Assembly: GCA_002361775.1 (NCBI GenBank)
Contig: DETV01000074.1
Location: forward strand, 1 to 36,053
Source: Eubacterium sp. UBA3279
GTDB taxonomy: Bacteria; Bacillota; Clostridia; Lachnospirales; Lachnospiraceae
Length of the DNA stretch: 36,053 bases
Reading direction: 5' to 3'
The stretch's first letter is position 1; the number at the start of each line of letters is the position of its first letter. Position numbers and translations under genes: made by a program. Positions 1-8,360 of the stretch are shown here, piece after piece. The notes under the pieces are model-generated. The model was not told where the DNA came from. It did no database searches and saw only the letters and a list, made by a program, of their open reading frames with translations.

Positions 1-1
1 G

Positions 2-493
2 ATATATTTGTTCCTCTGGCAGTCTGGATCAAGTAAAAGACAGATGAGGGTATCTCAGTTCTTTTCTGTTGATACGGCCAGAAGCCTTGTAAAGATGAAT
101 GAGTATTACCCTGATCTTATGGAACGGATTATACGGAGAGAACCGAATGCTTATCTGGCTGCCCTGTATTGGGATAGCGAGATGTTCGGCAGAAGTTCCA
201 GAAAAAGGAAAGAGGCGGAAGCAGGACAGGAGCAGAAAGATTATCGACAGGAGCTGATATATCTTTTTAATCACATGGACGTTTTCTTCGACACTCCGCA
301 TAAAAGGCATGTGGCAGAACGATACCGTAATTTCTTTATGGCGGTATCAGCCATAGCAACCGATGCAGATTATAAGCATATATACGAAGGACTGATATCC
401 GGTGATCCCAAAATGAGGGCATTCCGGGCATTGTACCAGAGAATATATGGACGTTACATCAGTGATGCGAAGAAAGGAGAACGACATGGATAA
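2..493 (+). CDS. C-terminal part of an unidentified phage protein (cut by window edge)
   Basis: The reading frame is already open at base 2 and runs to a stop at 491-493, so only the last ~163 codons are present; the first in-window start-like codon is a TTG at 8 and need not be a real start. The visible part is soluble, rich in charged and aromatic residues (YPDLMERI, NAYLAALYWDSEMF, RNFFMAVSAIATDADY) and has no membrane segment. It overlaps the following ParB/IbrB-like gene by 8 nt, so the two are translationally coupled. IbrB-type proteins are commonly paired with an IbrA-type PAPS-reductase-like protein, so this could be the tail of such a partner, but the part needed to test that (P-loop-like PAPS motif) lies outside the window. 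Function unknown. Confidence 0.6.
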   Translation: MYLFLWQSGSSKRQMRVSQFFSVDTARSLVKMNEYYPDLMERIIRREPNAYLAALYWDSEMFGRSSRKRKEAEAGQEQKDYRQELIYLFNHMDVFFDTPHKRHVAERYRNFFMAVSAIATDADYKHIYEGLISGDPKMRAFRALYQRIYGRYISDAKKGERHG

Positions 494-1007
494 TAAATTA
501 TCAGCACCATTATCTACCCTGCAATGGGTAAACAGGGATTCATTAAAGCCGAATGACTACAACCCGAACAAAGTTTCGAAAGAGAATCTGAAACTGCTCA
601 TACAATCTATCCTCACAAATGGGTGGACGCTTCCTATCGTTGTTCGTCCCGACATGACCATTATTGACGGATTCCACAGATGGACGGTTGCAGGAATGGA
701 ACCATTACGTTCTAAGCTTGACGGGAAAGTACCTGTGGTTGTTGTGAAGCACAAGGAGCATTCAGAGGATATTTACGGTACTGTCACACATAACAGGGCA
801 AGAGGTACACATTTGCTCGAACCGATGAAGAAAATCATTAAAGAACTTATGGATGATGGCAAAACCGTAGAAGAAATAAGCAAACAGCTTGGAATGAGGC
901 CGGAAGAGATCTTTCGATTGTCTGATTTCTCAAAAGAAGACTTTTTGAAGATGATGACAAAAGGGGTGACAGGCTATTCTAAAGCTGAATTTATCACAAA
1001 AATTTAA
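486..1007 (+). CDS. ParB/sulfiredoxin-fold protein, IbrB-like
   Basis: 173 residues. The start at 486 is chosen because AAAGGAG lies 6-8 nt upstream; a start further upstream lacks an RBS. Residues ~10-95 look like a ParB N-terminal/Srx domain: a 'LKPNDYNPN' strand-turn, 'LLIQSILTNGWTLPIVVRP', then the nucleotide-binding-type loop 'IIDGFHRW'. The second half has 'THNRARGTHLLEPMKKII', the GTH..PM signature of IbrB-like proteins, followed by a predicted helix-turn-helix (TVEEISKQLGMRPEEIFRL). Family members are DNA-binding or nucleotide-hydrolysing; in phages they often sit just before the terminase genes, as here. It overlaps the upstream gene and is followed by a terminator. Exact role not known; a regulator of the packaging module or an Ibr-type pair are both possible. 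Confidence 0.75.
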   Translation: MDNKLSAPLSTLQWVNRDSLKPNDYNPNKVSKENLKLLIQSILTNGWTLPIVVRPDMTIIDGFHRWTVAGMEPLRSKLDGKVPVVVVKHKEHSEDIYGTVTHNRARGTHLLEPMKKIIKELMDDGKTVEEISKQLGMRPEEIFRLSDFSKEDFLKMMTKGVTGYSKAEFITKI

Positions 1008-1011
1008 TACT

Positions 1012-1030
1012 GTTCTATTGCATATAGAAC
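1012..1030 (+). other. 7-bp inverted repeat after the ParB-like gene
   Basis: GTTCTAT (1012-1018) and ATAGAAC (1024-1030) form a perfect 7-bp stem with a 5-nt loop, directly after the stop codon. It sits just before the stronger G+C hairpin at 1039-1062 and could be part of a compound terminator or a protein site. Confidence 0.4.
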
Positions 1031-1035
1031 AAAAA

Positions 1036-1066
1036 GCGGGGAGAGGGAGTGCAACCTCTCCCTTTT
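1036..1066 (+). terminator. Rho-independent terminator before the terminase genes
   Basis: GGGAGAGG (1039-1046) pairs with CCTCTCCC (1055-1062) across an 8-nt loop and is followed by TTTT. The A-run before the stem makes it potentially bidirectional. It separates the ParB-like gene from the packaging genes, implying that the latter have another source of transcription or depend on read-through. Confidence 0.7.
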
Positions 1067-1106
1067 GCATATGCCGAAATAAGATGATGGAAGGGAGGGG
1101 TGTCCA

Positions 1107-1907
1107 TTGGCAAGGGCAAGAAGTCCCAACAGCATTGAAGCTGAGGAAATGTATAAGAGAGGGATGAAACTTGTTGACATTGCCAAGAAGTTGGACGTTC
1201 CTGCCAGTACAGTTCGACGCTGGAAATCAACCCAGAATTGGGATGGGGATGCAAAAAAGAAAAAAAACGAGCGCTCGCAAAAGAAAAAAACGAACGCTCG
1301 CCATAAAGGCGGACAACCTGGTAACAAAAATGCTGTAGGAAACAAAGGCGGTCCACTGAAACCGGGAGATAAGATCGCAGAGAAACATGGAGCGTATTCT
1401 TCTGTCTATTGGGACGTCCTTGATGAGTCTGAAAAAGATATGATCGAAGATATCCCGATGGATGAAGAAATGCTCCTGATCGAACAGATTCAGCTCTTTG
1501 CCGTGAGGGAAAGACGAATCATGGCGGCAATCAATAAATACCGGAATATGAATGGAGAAGTATCTTTGTTCGGCTTCGCCAGAACTGAAGACAAGCGAGC
1601 TTTCAAATCAGATGAAGATAAACAGCTCTATGAAGAACGCATTGAAGAAAAGGTTGCTTCTGGAGATCGTCTTCCGGGTAACACATATAACATGATGACA
1701 AATATGGAAAACAAGGACAATATGATTGCTCGTTTGGAAAAAGAACTTTCTACTGTACAGTCAAAGAAGACCAAGGCTATTGAAGCACTTGCGAAGCTGA
1801 GGCTTGAAAAGCAGAAGATTGCCGGAGAAAGCAAGGGCAATGAAGTTGTTCGTGCATGGGCCGAAGCTGTGGTAAAAGCAAGGGAAGGAGAGAATAAAGA
1901 TGGATGA
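1107..1907 (+). CDS. Terminase small subunit (PBSX/YqaS type)
   Basis: 266 residues, read from a TTG start placed 7 nt after GGGAGGGG; the family typically begins 'M-R-RSPNS..A', matching this start. Residues ~8-42 are a phage-terminase helix-turn-helix (EMYKRGMKLVDIAKKLDVPASTVRRWKS type), followed by a very basic Lys/Asn linker (~48-75) with 'GGQPGNKNAVGNKGGP', a hallmark of PBSX-type small terminases. The C-terminal half is predicted coiled coil (MENKDNMIARLEKELSTVQ region), suited to ring assembly. The protein recognises packaging-initiation DNA and delivers it to the large subunit. It overlaps the large subunit gene by 8 nt, the usual coupled arrangement. Confidence 0.9.
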   Translation: MARARSPNSIEAEEMYKRGMKLVDIAKKLDVPASTVRRWKSTQNWDGDAKKKKNERSQKKKTNARHKGGQPGNKNAVGNKGGPLKPGDKIAEKHGAYSSVYWDVLDESEKDMIEDIPMDEEMLLIEQIQLFAVRERRIMAAINKYRNMNGEVSLFGFARTEDKRAFKSDEDKQLYEERIEEKVASGDRLPGNTYNMMTNMENKDNMIARLEKELSTVQSKKTKAIEALAKLRLEKQKIAGESKGNEVVRAWAEAVVKAREGENKDG

Positions 1908-3366
1908 TATACAGTTCTCTGAATTCCTTGATGAAAGCATACCACTGTGGCGAAATGATCCGGTTATGTTCTTCCGAGAGGTGCTCAGCTTTGAGCCCGA
2001 TGAATGGCAGGCGGAAGCCGCAAGAGATTTGGCGGCAAACCCGAAGGTCAGTATTAAATCTGGACAGGGTGTAGGAAAGACTGGTCTTGAGGCAGCAGTA
2101 TTTCTTTGGTTCATAACCTGTTTCCCATATCCAAGAATCGTTGCGACAGCACCAACCAAACAGCAGTTGCACGATGTCCTCTGGTCTGAGATTTCTAAGT
2201 GGATGAGCAAGTCTGAGTTGCTCTCTATGCTTCTGAAATGGACAAAGACCTATGTTTATATGGTTGGCAATGAAAAGCGTTGGTTTGGTGTTGCTAGGAC
2301 TGCTACAAAGCCAGAGAATATGCAAGGCTTCCATGAAGATAATATGCTTTTTATCGTTGATGAAGCTTCCGGTGTTGCGGATCCGATCATGGAGGCTATC
2401 CTTGGTACCTTATCCGGATCAAATAATAAACTTCTTCTGTGTGGAAACCCAACACGAACATCTGGAACATTCTATGATTCGCATACCAGAGACAGGGCAC
2501 TGTATAAATGCCACACTGTATCATCTGCAGACAGCAGTAGAACAAACAAAGAAAATATTGATTCGCTCATAAGGAAGTATGGATGGGATTCAAACGTAGT
2601 CCGTGTCCGTGTCCGTGGAGAATTTCCGAATCAGGAAGATGATGTATTTATTCCGTTAAGCCTGATCGAGCAGTGCAGCAGTAAATTGCTAGAACTTGAT
2701 GATTCAGCTGGGATGCAGTTTGTATCACTGGGGGTAGATGTGGCCCGTTTCGGAGATGATGAAACGATCATATATCGTAATTATCATGGTCATTGCAAAA
2801 TAGTCCGAAACAGGCGAGGACAGAACCTGATGGCCACTGTAGGTGACATCGTAAAGGAATTCAAAAAGATATACAGGGAGTATTCAAAGTATGAAGGCAA
2901 GGTGTATGTACAGATTGATGACACCGGTCTTGGTGGAGGTGTTACTGACCGTCTGAAGGAAGTTCGGAAAGAACAGAAGCTGTATAAGATGCAGATTATT
3001 CCGATAAATGCAGCAGAAAAGATTGAGACCGATACGGCAGCAGGTAAAGATGCAGCTGAAAAGTACAATAACCTGACCACCGCCATGTGGGCCAGCATGC
3101 GAGATCTTCTGGATAACAAGCAAATTGTAATTGAAGACGATGAGCAGACGGTCGGCCAGCTTTCCTCCAGAAAATATACAATGACGAGTAACGGAAAGCT
3201 TGAAATAGAATCAAAAAAAGAAATGAAGAAAAGGGGGCTGGATTCCCCCGACCGAGCAGATGCTCTTTCTTTGGCATTGTATCTCGGAAAGATCAAGAAA
3301 CACACAGGCACAGCACCTGGAGTCAAAGAATTACAGGAGCTGACCAAAGACAATTACTGGGGCTGA
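1900..3366 (+). CDS. Terminase large subunit (packaging ATPase and nuclease)
   Basis: 488 residues, a normal length. N-terminal ATPase: Walker A 'SGQGVGKTG' at ~54-62, Walker B with catalytic acid 'FIVDEAS' at ~151-157, coupling-type 'GNPTRTSGTF' at ~182-191. C-terminal RNase H-like nuclease: 'SLGVDVARFGDDE' (Asp ~280), 'QIDDTGLGGG' (Asp ~340) and 'PDRADALSLA' (Asp ~451/454), i.e. the three acidic positions expected for metal-dependent headful or site-specific cleavage. It acts at the portal to drive DNA into the prohead. The ATG overlaps the small subunit gene, and the portal gene follows directly. All key residues appear present. Confidence 0.95.
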   Translation: MDDIQFSEFLDESIPLWRNDPVMFFREVLSFEPDEWQAEAARDLAANPKVSIKSGQGVGKTGLEAAVFLWFITCFPYPRIVATAPTKQQLHDVLWSEISKWMSKSELLSMLLKWTKTYVYMVGNEKRWFGVARTATKPENMQGFHEDNMLFIVDEASGVADPIMEAILGTLSGSNNKLLLCGNPTRTSGTFYDSHTRDRALYKCHTVSSADSSRTNKENIDSLIRKYGWDSNVVRVRVRGEFPNQEDDVFIPLSLIEQCSSKLLELDDSAGMQFVSLGVDVARFGDDETIIYRNYHGHCKIVRNRRGQNLMATVGDIVKEFKKIYREYSKYEGKVYVQIDDTGLGGGVTDRLKEVRKEQKLYKMQIIPINAAEKIETDTAAGKDAAEKYNNLTTAMWASMRDLLDNKQIVIEDDEQTVGQLSSRKYTMTSNGKLEIESKKEMKKRGLDSPDRADALSLALYLGKIKKHTGTAPGVKELQELTKDNYWG

Positions 3367-3392
3367 TATAGCCGGAAAGAGGGGTGATGAAG

Positions 3393-4769
3393 ATGAAAGA
3401 GTATGGACGGATTGGACAGAAACGCTGGGAAGGACAGTTTTACGAGGAATTTCTTCCGGAACTGTCCGGAATGCGTGGGATAAAGGTGTTTCAGGAAATG
3501 GAAAAGAATGACGATACCGTTGGAGCTATTCTTTTCGCAATCAAGATGATGATCCGGCAGGTCGAGTGGCATGTGGAACCGGGAGGCAATGGTGCCAAGG
3601 ATAAGGAAGCTGCAGAGTTTGTTGAAAGCTGCATGGACGACATGCAGGCCACATGGACAGACACCATTTCGGAAATCCTGTCATTCCTGCCTTACGGTTG
3701 GAGCTTCCATGAGATTGTATATAAGCGCCGAATGGGTAAAACAAAGAACCGAAGATCGTCAAGCAAATACTCTGATGGACTGATAGGTTGGCAGAAACTT
3801 CCTCCGAGAGCACAGGATACCTTGTATCGCTGGGAATATGATGATAGTGACAATCTGATTGGAATGACACAGCAACCGCCTCCGGATTATGGACTGTTTA
3901 CTATACCGATGAGTAAAGCAATGCTATTCCGAACGGAGAGCGTAAAAGACAATCCGGAAGGCCGGAGTATTTTAAGAAACGCATATCGCTCCTGGTATTT
4001 TAAACGGAGAATCCAGGAAATTGAAGCTATCGGAATTGAGCGAGATCTTGCAGGTCTGCCAGTTATTCATGCTCCTGAAAGGGTAGAAATATGGGATAGT
4101 CAAGATCCTGACATGGTTAAAATTAATGCAGCACTTATTACGATGGTAAAGAACCTTCGCAGAAATGAATCCGAAGGGCTTGTTCTTCCGTATGGATACG
4201 AAGCGGAACTTCTGAGCACCGGAGGTACAAGACAATTTGACACCAATGCAATCATAAACAGATACGATACGAAGATCGCCCAGACAGTCCTTGCAGATTT
4301 TATTATGCTTGGGCATGAAAAGACTGGAAGCTTCGCACTAAGCTCGGACAAGACAGAATTGTTTTCTGTTGCGCTCGGAGCTTTTTTAGATGTTATTTGC
4401 GAGACGTTCAATAACCAGGGCATTCCTTCGTTGATAGACATCAATGGTTCCCATTTCGATGGGATTGAGGACTATCCTACACTCGCCCATGGAGATGTGG
4501 ACAAACGGGATATCACGAAACTGTCAACATTCCTGAAGGATATGGTCGGCACGGGAATCTTGATACCTGATGAAGAACTGGAAGATTATGTCAGGGAGGC
4601 AGCAAACCTGCCGGAAAGAACGGAAGTTCCAGATTCCAGAGAGAAAGATGAACGGCGAGAAGCACAGCGCAGAGCACCAGAGAAGACAGCAAACGAACCT
4701 GATGGACCAGAGGTGGATCCAGAAGAGAATCAAGATGCTGAGGAAGCCAAGAAAAGGTTAGGCAGGTGA
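3393..4769 (+). CDS. Portal protein, DUF935 / Mu gp29-like
   Basis: About 458 residues. GTG (3384), ATG (3387) and ATG (3393) are all in frame; 3393 is preferred because GAAAGAGGGG ends 8 nt upstream, while the others sit on top of it. The N-terminus 'MKEYGRIGQKRWEG' and the core 'DDTVGAILFAIKMMIRQVEW', 'LPYGWSFHEIVYK', 'GRSILRNAYRSWYFKRR' are typical of DUF935 portals. The C-terminal ~50 residues are charged and low complexity (RREAQRRAPEK region), probably disordered. A dodecameric ring of this protein forms the DNA channel at one head vertex, docks the terminase and later the connector. It lies between terminase and the gp30-like gene, as in Mu-like and skin-element heads. Confidence 0.93.
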   Translation: MKEYGRIGQKRWEGQFYEEFLPELSGMRGIKVFQEMEKNDDTVGAILFAIKMMIRQVEWHVEPGGNGAKDKEAAEFVESCMDDMQATWTDTISEILSFLPYGWSFHEIVYKRRMGKTKNRRSSSKYSDGLIGWQKLPPRAQDTLYRWEYDDSDNLIGMTQQPPPDYGLFTIPMSKAMLFRTESVKDNPEGRSILRNAYRSWYFKRRIQEIEAIGIERDLAGLPVIHAPERVEIWDSQDPDMVKINAALITMVKNLRRNESEGLVLPYGYEAELLSTGGTRQFDTNAIINRYDTKIAQTVLADFIMLGHEKTGSFALSSDKTELFSVALGAFLDVICETFNNQGIPSLIDINGSHFDGIEDYPTLAHGDVDKRDITKLSTFLKDMVGTGILIPDEELEDYVREAANLPERTEVPDSREKDERREAQRRAPEKTANEPDGPEVDPEENQDAEEAKKRLGR

Positions 4770-4773
4770 TTTG

Positions 4774-5718
4774 ATGATGCGAAAAATGCGGCCACGATCA
4801 AGGGCTGTTAAAAAAAGCGAAGAATCACAGAGAGTACTGGATGCACTTGACGCCTATCTCGAGGGAAATATTGATGAACCAGTAAGATGGCTTGTTCGAT
4901 TCTGGCAGGATCAGGCAGCAGTCATGCTGTACAGAGAACTGCGAGAACTCGTAATAGGAGAAACAGATCCGGAAAGCCTTTTTGATATATGGTTCCAGGA
5001 TTATTCGAAGATGCTGTCAGAAAAAATGACACCTGTATGGGAACAGGCGTTCCTTGAAGGGTGGAAAAACAATTCTCTCTTTTGTGGAGCAGAAGATGTA
5101 ATAAGCTCTGAGAGCTGGGTTCGAAGCTGGATTGTTGATCATACGGGAGATTTGATAACAAATTGTTGTAATGAGCAGGTGAGCGCAATTCGGTATCTGA
5201 TCGCTGAAGCTGAATCTCTTAATATGAGCAGTGCTGAAACGGCAAGATATATCCGGCCAACAATAGGACTGACAGAGAGACAGGCTGCGGCGAATCTCAA
5301 ATATTACAACTCCATCAAGGAAAGGCTGACAACGGATCATCCGAGAATGAAACCTGAGTCAATTGAGCGGAAAGCGAGGGAGGCTGCTTCAAAATATGCA
5401 GAAAGACAGCAGCGGTATAGGGCAGAGACTATAGCCAGATCGGAAATAGCACAAGCCTATAACCATGGCGCAGATGCTTTTGTGAGGGAAGCGGTAACTG
5501 CAGGGAACCTTCCGGAGATGGAAAAAGAGTGGTCAACAGCTTTGAACGGCCATGTGTGCGCATCATGTGCAGCTCTTGAAGGCACTAAGATAGGAATGGA
5601 TGATGAATTTAAAACGGTATCCGGAAGGAGAGAGATTACAACGTCTATTCCACCATTACACCCGCGCTGTAAATGTGCGGTGAAGTATGTGAGGGTGAAA
5701 AATGAAAACATTCAATGA
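4774..5718 (+). CDS. Minor head / head morphogenesis protein (Mu gp30, SPP1 gp7 family)
   Basis: About 314 residues. In-frame starts at TTG 4771, ATG 4774 and ATG 4777 cannot be resolved with certainty; AGGTGA just upstream supports 4774 or 4777. Residues ~190-315 form the Phage_Mu_F domain: 'AETIARSEIAQAYNHGA' helix, then 'HVCASCAALEGT' with a CxxC pair and 'IPPLHPRCKCAVKYV' with HPxCxC, together a probable zinc-binding module. Family members are minor capsid proteins present in few copies and may accompany the DNA. It starts a few bases after the portal stop and overlaps the protease gene by 17 nt. Confidence 0.9.
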   Translation: MMRKMRPRSRAVKKSEESQRVLDALDAYLEGNIDEPVRWLVRFWQDQAAVMLYRELRELVIGETDPESLFDIWFQDYSKMLSEKMTPVWEQAFLEGWKNNSLFCGAEDVISSESWVRSWIVDHTGDLITNCCNEQVSAIRYLIAEAESLNMSSAETARYIRPTIGLTERQAAANLKYYNSIKERLTTDHPRMKPESIERKAREAASKYAERQQRYRAETIARSEIAQAYNHGADAFVREAVTAGNLPEMEKEWSTALNGHVCASCAALEGTKIGMDDEFKTVSGRREITTSIPPLHPRCKCAVKYVRVKNENIQ

Positions 5719-6163
5719 AATAATGAAAATAAGGGACGAACCGGACAACAAGCCGGAGGTAACAAAAAGAAAGTTCCAGGTAAAGAAGACAAATAATGAA
5801 AAAATGCAGGCATTCGGCTGGGCCAGTGTTGCTATTGCTGAGAATGGAGAAACTCTGGAAGACTGGCAGGGCGACATCATAGAGCCTGATGAACTTGAAA
5901 GCGCCGCTTACAAGTTCGTTGATCTCTACCGGGAAGGTGGAGAGATGCACGAAAGAGGTGGGGTTGCTTATCTGATCGAGAGTGTTGTATTTACGGAAGA
6001 GAAGATGGCGGCAATGGGAATCCCGGAAGGCACGCTCCCTGTTGGATGGTGGATAGGCTTTCAATTGACAGATGCGGATGTTTGGGAGAAGGTAAAAGAT
6101 GGAACTTACAGTATGTTCTCCATTGAAGGGGAAGCAGAAAGGGTAAAAGTAAACAATGAATAA
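5702..6163 (+). CDS. XkdF-type prohead protease (peptidase S78_2 family)
   Basis: 153 residues. The pattern 'AFGWASVAIAENGETLEDWQGDII', 'GGEMHERGG' (His ~83) and 'YSMFSIEGEAERV' (Ser ~140) matches the XkdF family, a serine-protease fold in which the His and Ser are the proposed catalytic residues. 'VGWWIGFQLTDADVWEKVKDG' is also characteristic. The expected role is cleavage of the scaffold and capsid precursors during prohead maturation. The gene overlaps the minor head gene at its start and the next gene by 8 nt, giving a tightly coupled head-assembly block. In some phages this domain is fused to the downstream scaffold; here the two are separate. Confidence 0.8.
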   Translation: MKTFNEIMKIRDEPDNKPEVTKRKFQVKKTNNEKMQAFGWASVAIAENGETLEDWQGDIIEPDELESAAYKFVDLYREGGEMHERGGVAYLIESVVFTEEKMAAMGIPEGTLPVGWWIGFQLTDADVWEKVKDGTYSMFSIEGEAERVKVNNE

Positions 6164-6647
6164 GTATATTGGAACAAAACTTATTGAGGCAGAAAAAGCA
6201 ACTCTTGCAGAAGCACAGGCATTAAAAACAGGTGCCTGCGATACCATTGAAGAAGCAAGAAAAAGATTTGGAGGTTCAGATGATGGCAATCCGGGATATG
6301 TAGTTAAATATCCGGATGGATACATCAGCTGGTCTCCGAAAGATGTGTTCGAGAAGTCTTATATGCAGGTTCAGGAGAATCCGAAACTGATATCTGGCGT
6401 ATCAATAGGAGAACACATGGTGAATGACTTTATCAGCTATATTGAAACCAGTACCGTAGGCTATAAGACAACAATGGTTCGTTGCGTGCTTCGAAATGGT
6501 TTTGAGATCATTGAAACATCTGCATGCGTAGATGCTCAGAATTACGACCAGAAGCTCGGAGAAGAAATCTGTATGAAGAAGATAAAGGATAAGATCTGGT
6601 ATCTTTTAGGATTTCTGCTTCAGACAGCGTGGCATGGAATTAAATAA
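6156..6647 (+). CDS. Gp49/Gp66 family phage protein (N4 gp49-like)
   Basis: 163 residues. The C-terminal half carries the Phage_gp49_66 signature: 'MVRCVLRNGFEIIETSACVDAQNYDQKLGEEIC' followed by a K-I-W-x-L-x-G-x-L-L type ending (KIWYLLGFLLQ). The N-terminal half has 'GYVVKYPDGYISWSPKDVFEKSY', a small extra domain often seen with this family. Function is not established for the family; it is often encoded near head or replication genes. It overlaps the protease by 8 nt and has only a weak RBS, so it may depend on translational coupling. A terminator follows. Confidence 0.75.
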   Translation: MNKYIGTKLIEAEKATLAEAQALKTGACDTIEEARKRFGGSDDGNPGYVVKYPDGYISWSPKDVFEKSYMQVQENPKLISGVSIGEHMVNDFISYIETSTVGYKTTMVRCVLRNGFEIIETSACVDAQNYDQKLGEEICMKKIKDKIWYLLGFLLQTAWHGIK

Positions 6648-6660
6648 ATGTGATCAATAG

Positions 6661-6682
6661 GCGTCCAAAAGGGCGCTTTTTT
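6661..6682 (+). terminator. Terminator inside the head gene cluster
   Basis: GCGTCC (6661-6666) pairs with GGGCGC (6671-6676) across AAAA, with one G-U pair, and runs into six T. It lies between the Gp49-family gene and the scaffold/capsid genes, so it would lower or uncouple transcription of the two parts. Confidence 0.7.
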
Positions 6683-6711
6683 GATAAATAAAAGCGAAAG
6701 GAGGAAGCATT

Positions 6712-7890
6712 GTGGCAACAAAACTGAAAGGCCTGGAAGTAGGTAAAGTAGATTTCGTTGATGAAGGCGCAAATCAGAGAGCTGATATCAAACTGCTGAA
6801 AGGCAAGAATAAAGCAGAGGAAACATCAGACCCGGAAATCGGACTATTTAAACGATTCCTGAACTGGATCGGCGGAGAGGTGCAGAAATCAGCCACGACA
6901 TTTGATGAACAGATCAACGCTGTGAGCATGGACGCAATCCGGGATGAAATCTGGTCTGTATGTTACGCCCTGCAGAATTCACTTAATTCAATCCTGTGCG
7001 ACCCAGAACTGGACAGCAGCGGGAAGCAGAGTGCAATGGATACAAGCATTGAACAGTTCGCTACAGCTATGAAGGAATACATTCCCGGATGGGCTGGGGG
7101 AACATCTGCAAAAATCAAAAAGAATCTGGATGCGCCTGACGAAACAGATCTTCCTATGGTGATGAAAGCGCATAGCAATCTGGAGGAAATCATTCAGAAA
7201 TCCGTAGAAACGAAAGGAGAATTGGAAGACATGATTAAAATCGACAAGTCAAAAATGTCTGCTGAGGAAAGAGCGACATATGATGAACTTATCAAAAAGT
7301 TTGCCGTAGAGACAAACGAGGAGCCGTCTATCGAGAAGAAAGCACCGCAGAAAAGCGAAAAAGAGGAAAACCCAGACGTTCTCGATGATGATGGAGCTGA
7401 AAAGAAAACAGATACAAAGAAATCTTTTGCACCGCCAGAACAGAATGCTGACGATGATATTTACAAAGGACTGCATCCTCTTGTGAGAGAAAAACTGGAA
7501 GCTCTCGAGAAAAGAGCGGAAGAAGCGGAAGACAGAGAACTTTATGCAGTTGCTAAAAAGTACGAAGTTCTTGGAGAAAAACCGGAAGAACTGGCTAAGT
7601 CCTTGAAAACACTGAAAAGTGCAGGTGGAACTGCCTACAATGATATGATCAGCCTTCTCGACAGAAATGTGGCAATGGTCAACAACTCTGGCGTATTTGG
7701 AGAAATCGGAAAATCATTCTCTGGCGGAACTGCAGCAGTCAAGAAGTCTGCAGCAGAAGGAAAAATCGATACGATTGCAAAGGGATTGATTGAAAAAGAT
7801 CCTTCCATGCCATATAACATGGCGCTGGCAAAAGCCTGGGAAGCACATCCAGAGCTTATGGCTGAGTATGAAGACGAAGCCGGATACTAA
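6712..7890 (+). CDS. Putative scaffold / prohead core protein
   Basis: 392 residues from a GTG start; AAAGGAGG ends 7 nt before it. Residues 1-30 'LKGLEVGKVDFVDEGANQRA' resemble the segment that follows the protease domain in XkdF-like proteins (a L.VDEGAN-type motif). The middle is highly charged and predicted helical/disordered with acidic and lysine-rich stretches (~200-260), and residues ~255-320 are coiled-coil (REKLEALEKRAEEAEDREL region), a typical scaffold composition. It sits between the protease and the decoration/capsid genes. The role as internal scaffold is inferred from composition and position; no catalytic motif is visible. Confidence 0.65.
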   Translation: MATKLKGLEVGKVDFVDEGANQRADIKLLKGKNKAEETSDPEIGLFKRFLNWIGGEVQKSATTFDEQINAVSMDAIRDEIWSVCYALQNSLNSILCDPELDSSGKQSAMDTSIEQFATAMKEYIPGWAGGTSAKIKKNLDAPDETDLPMVMKAHSNLEEIIQKSVETKGELEDMIKIDKSKMSAEERATYDELIKKFAVETNEEPSIEKKAPQKSEKEENPDVLDDDGAEKKTDTKKSFAPPEQNADDDIYKGLHPLVREKLEALEKRAEEAEDRELYAVAKKYEVLGEKPEELAKSLKTLKSAGGTAYNDMISLLDRNVAMVNNSGVFGEIGKSFSGGTAAVKKSAAEGKIDTIAKGLIEKDPSMPYNMALAKAWEAHPELMAEYEDEAGY

Positions 7891-7907
7891 GAAGGAGGCG
7901 AATGATA

Positions 7908-8336
7908 ATGGGTAAAAATTTTAATGGAACACAGATCAACCAGTCACCAACTATTTCCGAAAAGGCAGGAGCAGATGTTGCTGACATCCGTAACCTTATT
8001 TTGAAATACGATACTGATGGTAATGTGGTTGTCGCTGCCGATGGCACAGCACCTCTGCTTGGCGTTTCTATTATCGAAAGTGGATATAATGACATTTCCG
8101 GTGTAGAAGCTGGAATGGTTAAGAAGGGTGAAGACGTTGATATCCTGATTAAGGACATCGGATTCGTCATTGCTTCCGCTGAGATCAAGAAAGGGCAGGA
8201 GGTTACTGCGACCACCGGAGGAAAAGCGGCAGTTGCGGCAGCTGGCGATTACGTGATCGGGGTAGCTCTTAACAATGTATCTGCTGGAGGCTACAGCAGA
8301 CTGCAGCTTTCTAAATACCAGAAGGCAAAAGCATAA
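7908..8336 (+). CDS. Head decoration protein (DUF2190-like)
   Basis: 142 residues from ATG 7908; ATG 7902 is also in frame but only 3 nt after the GGAGG, while 7908 has a 9-nt spacing. The sequence is small, glycine/alanine/valine rich and mostly beta ('ADVADIRNLILKYDTDGNVVVAADGTAPLLGV', 'AAAGDYVIGVALNNVSAGGYSRLQL'), with the repeated turn pattern of DUF2190 capsid decoration proteins. Its place directly upstream of the major capsid gene fits a cement or decoration protein that trimerises on the mature shell. Confidence 0.7.
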   Translation: MGKNFNGTQINQSPTISEKAGADVADIRNLILKYDTDGNVVVAADGTAPLLGVSIIESGYNDISGVEAGMVKKGEDVDILIKDIGFVIASAEIKKGQEVTATTGGKAAVAAAGDYVIGVALNNVSAGGYSRLQLSKYQKAKA

Positions 8337-8360
8337 TCTTGATAAAGGAGGATAATATTA

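Noticed and set aside
3384..3392. GTG 3384 as portal start
   Set aside because: It overlaps the ribosome-binding site; ATG 3393 has the correct spacing.
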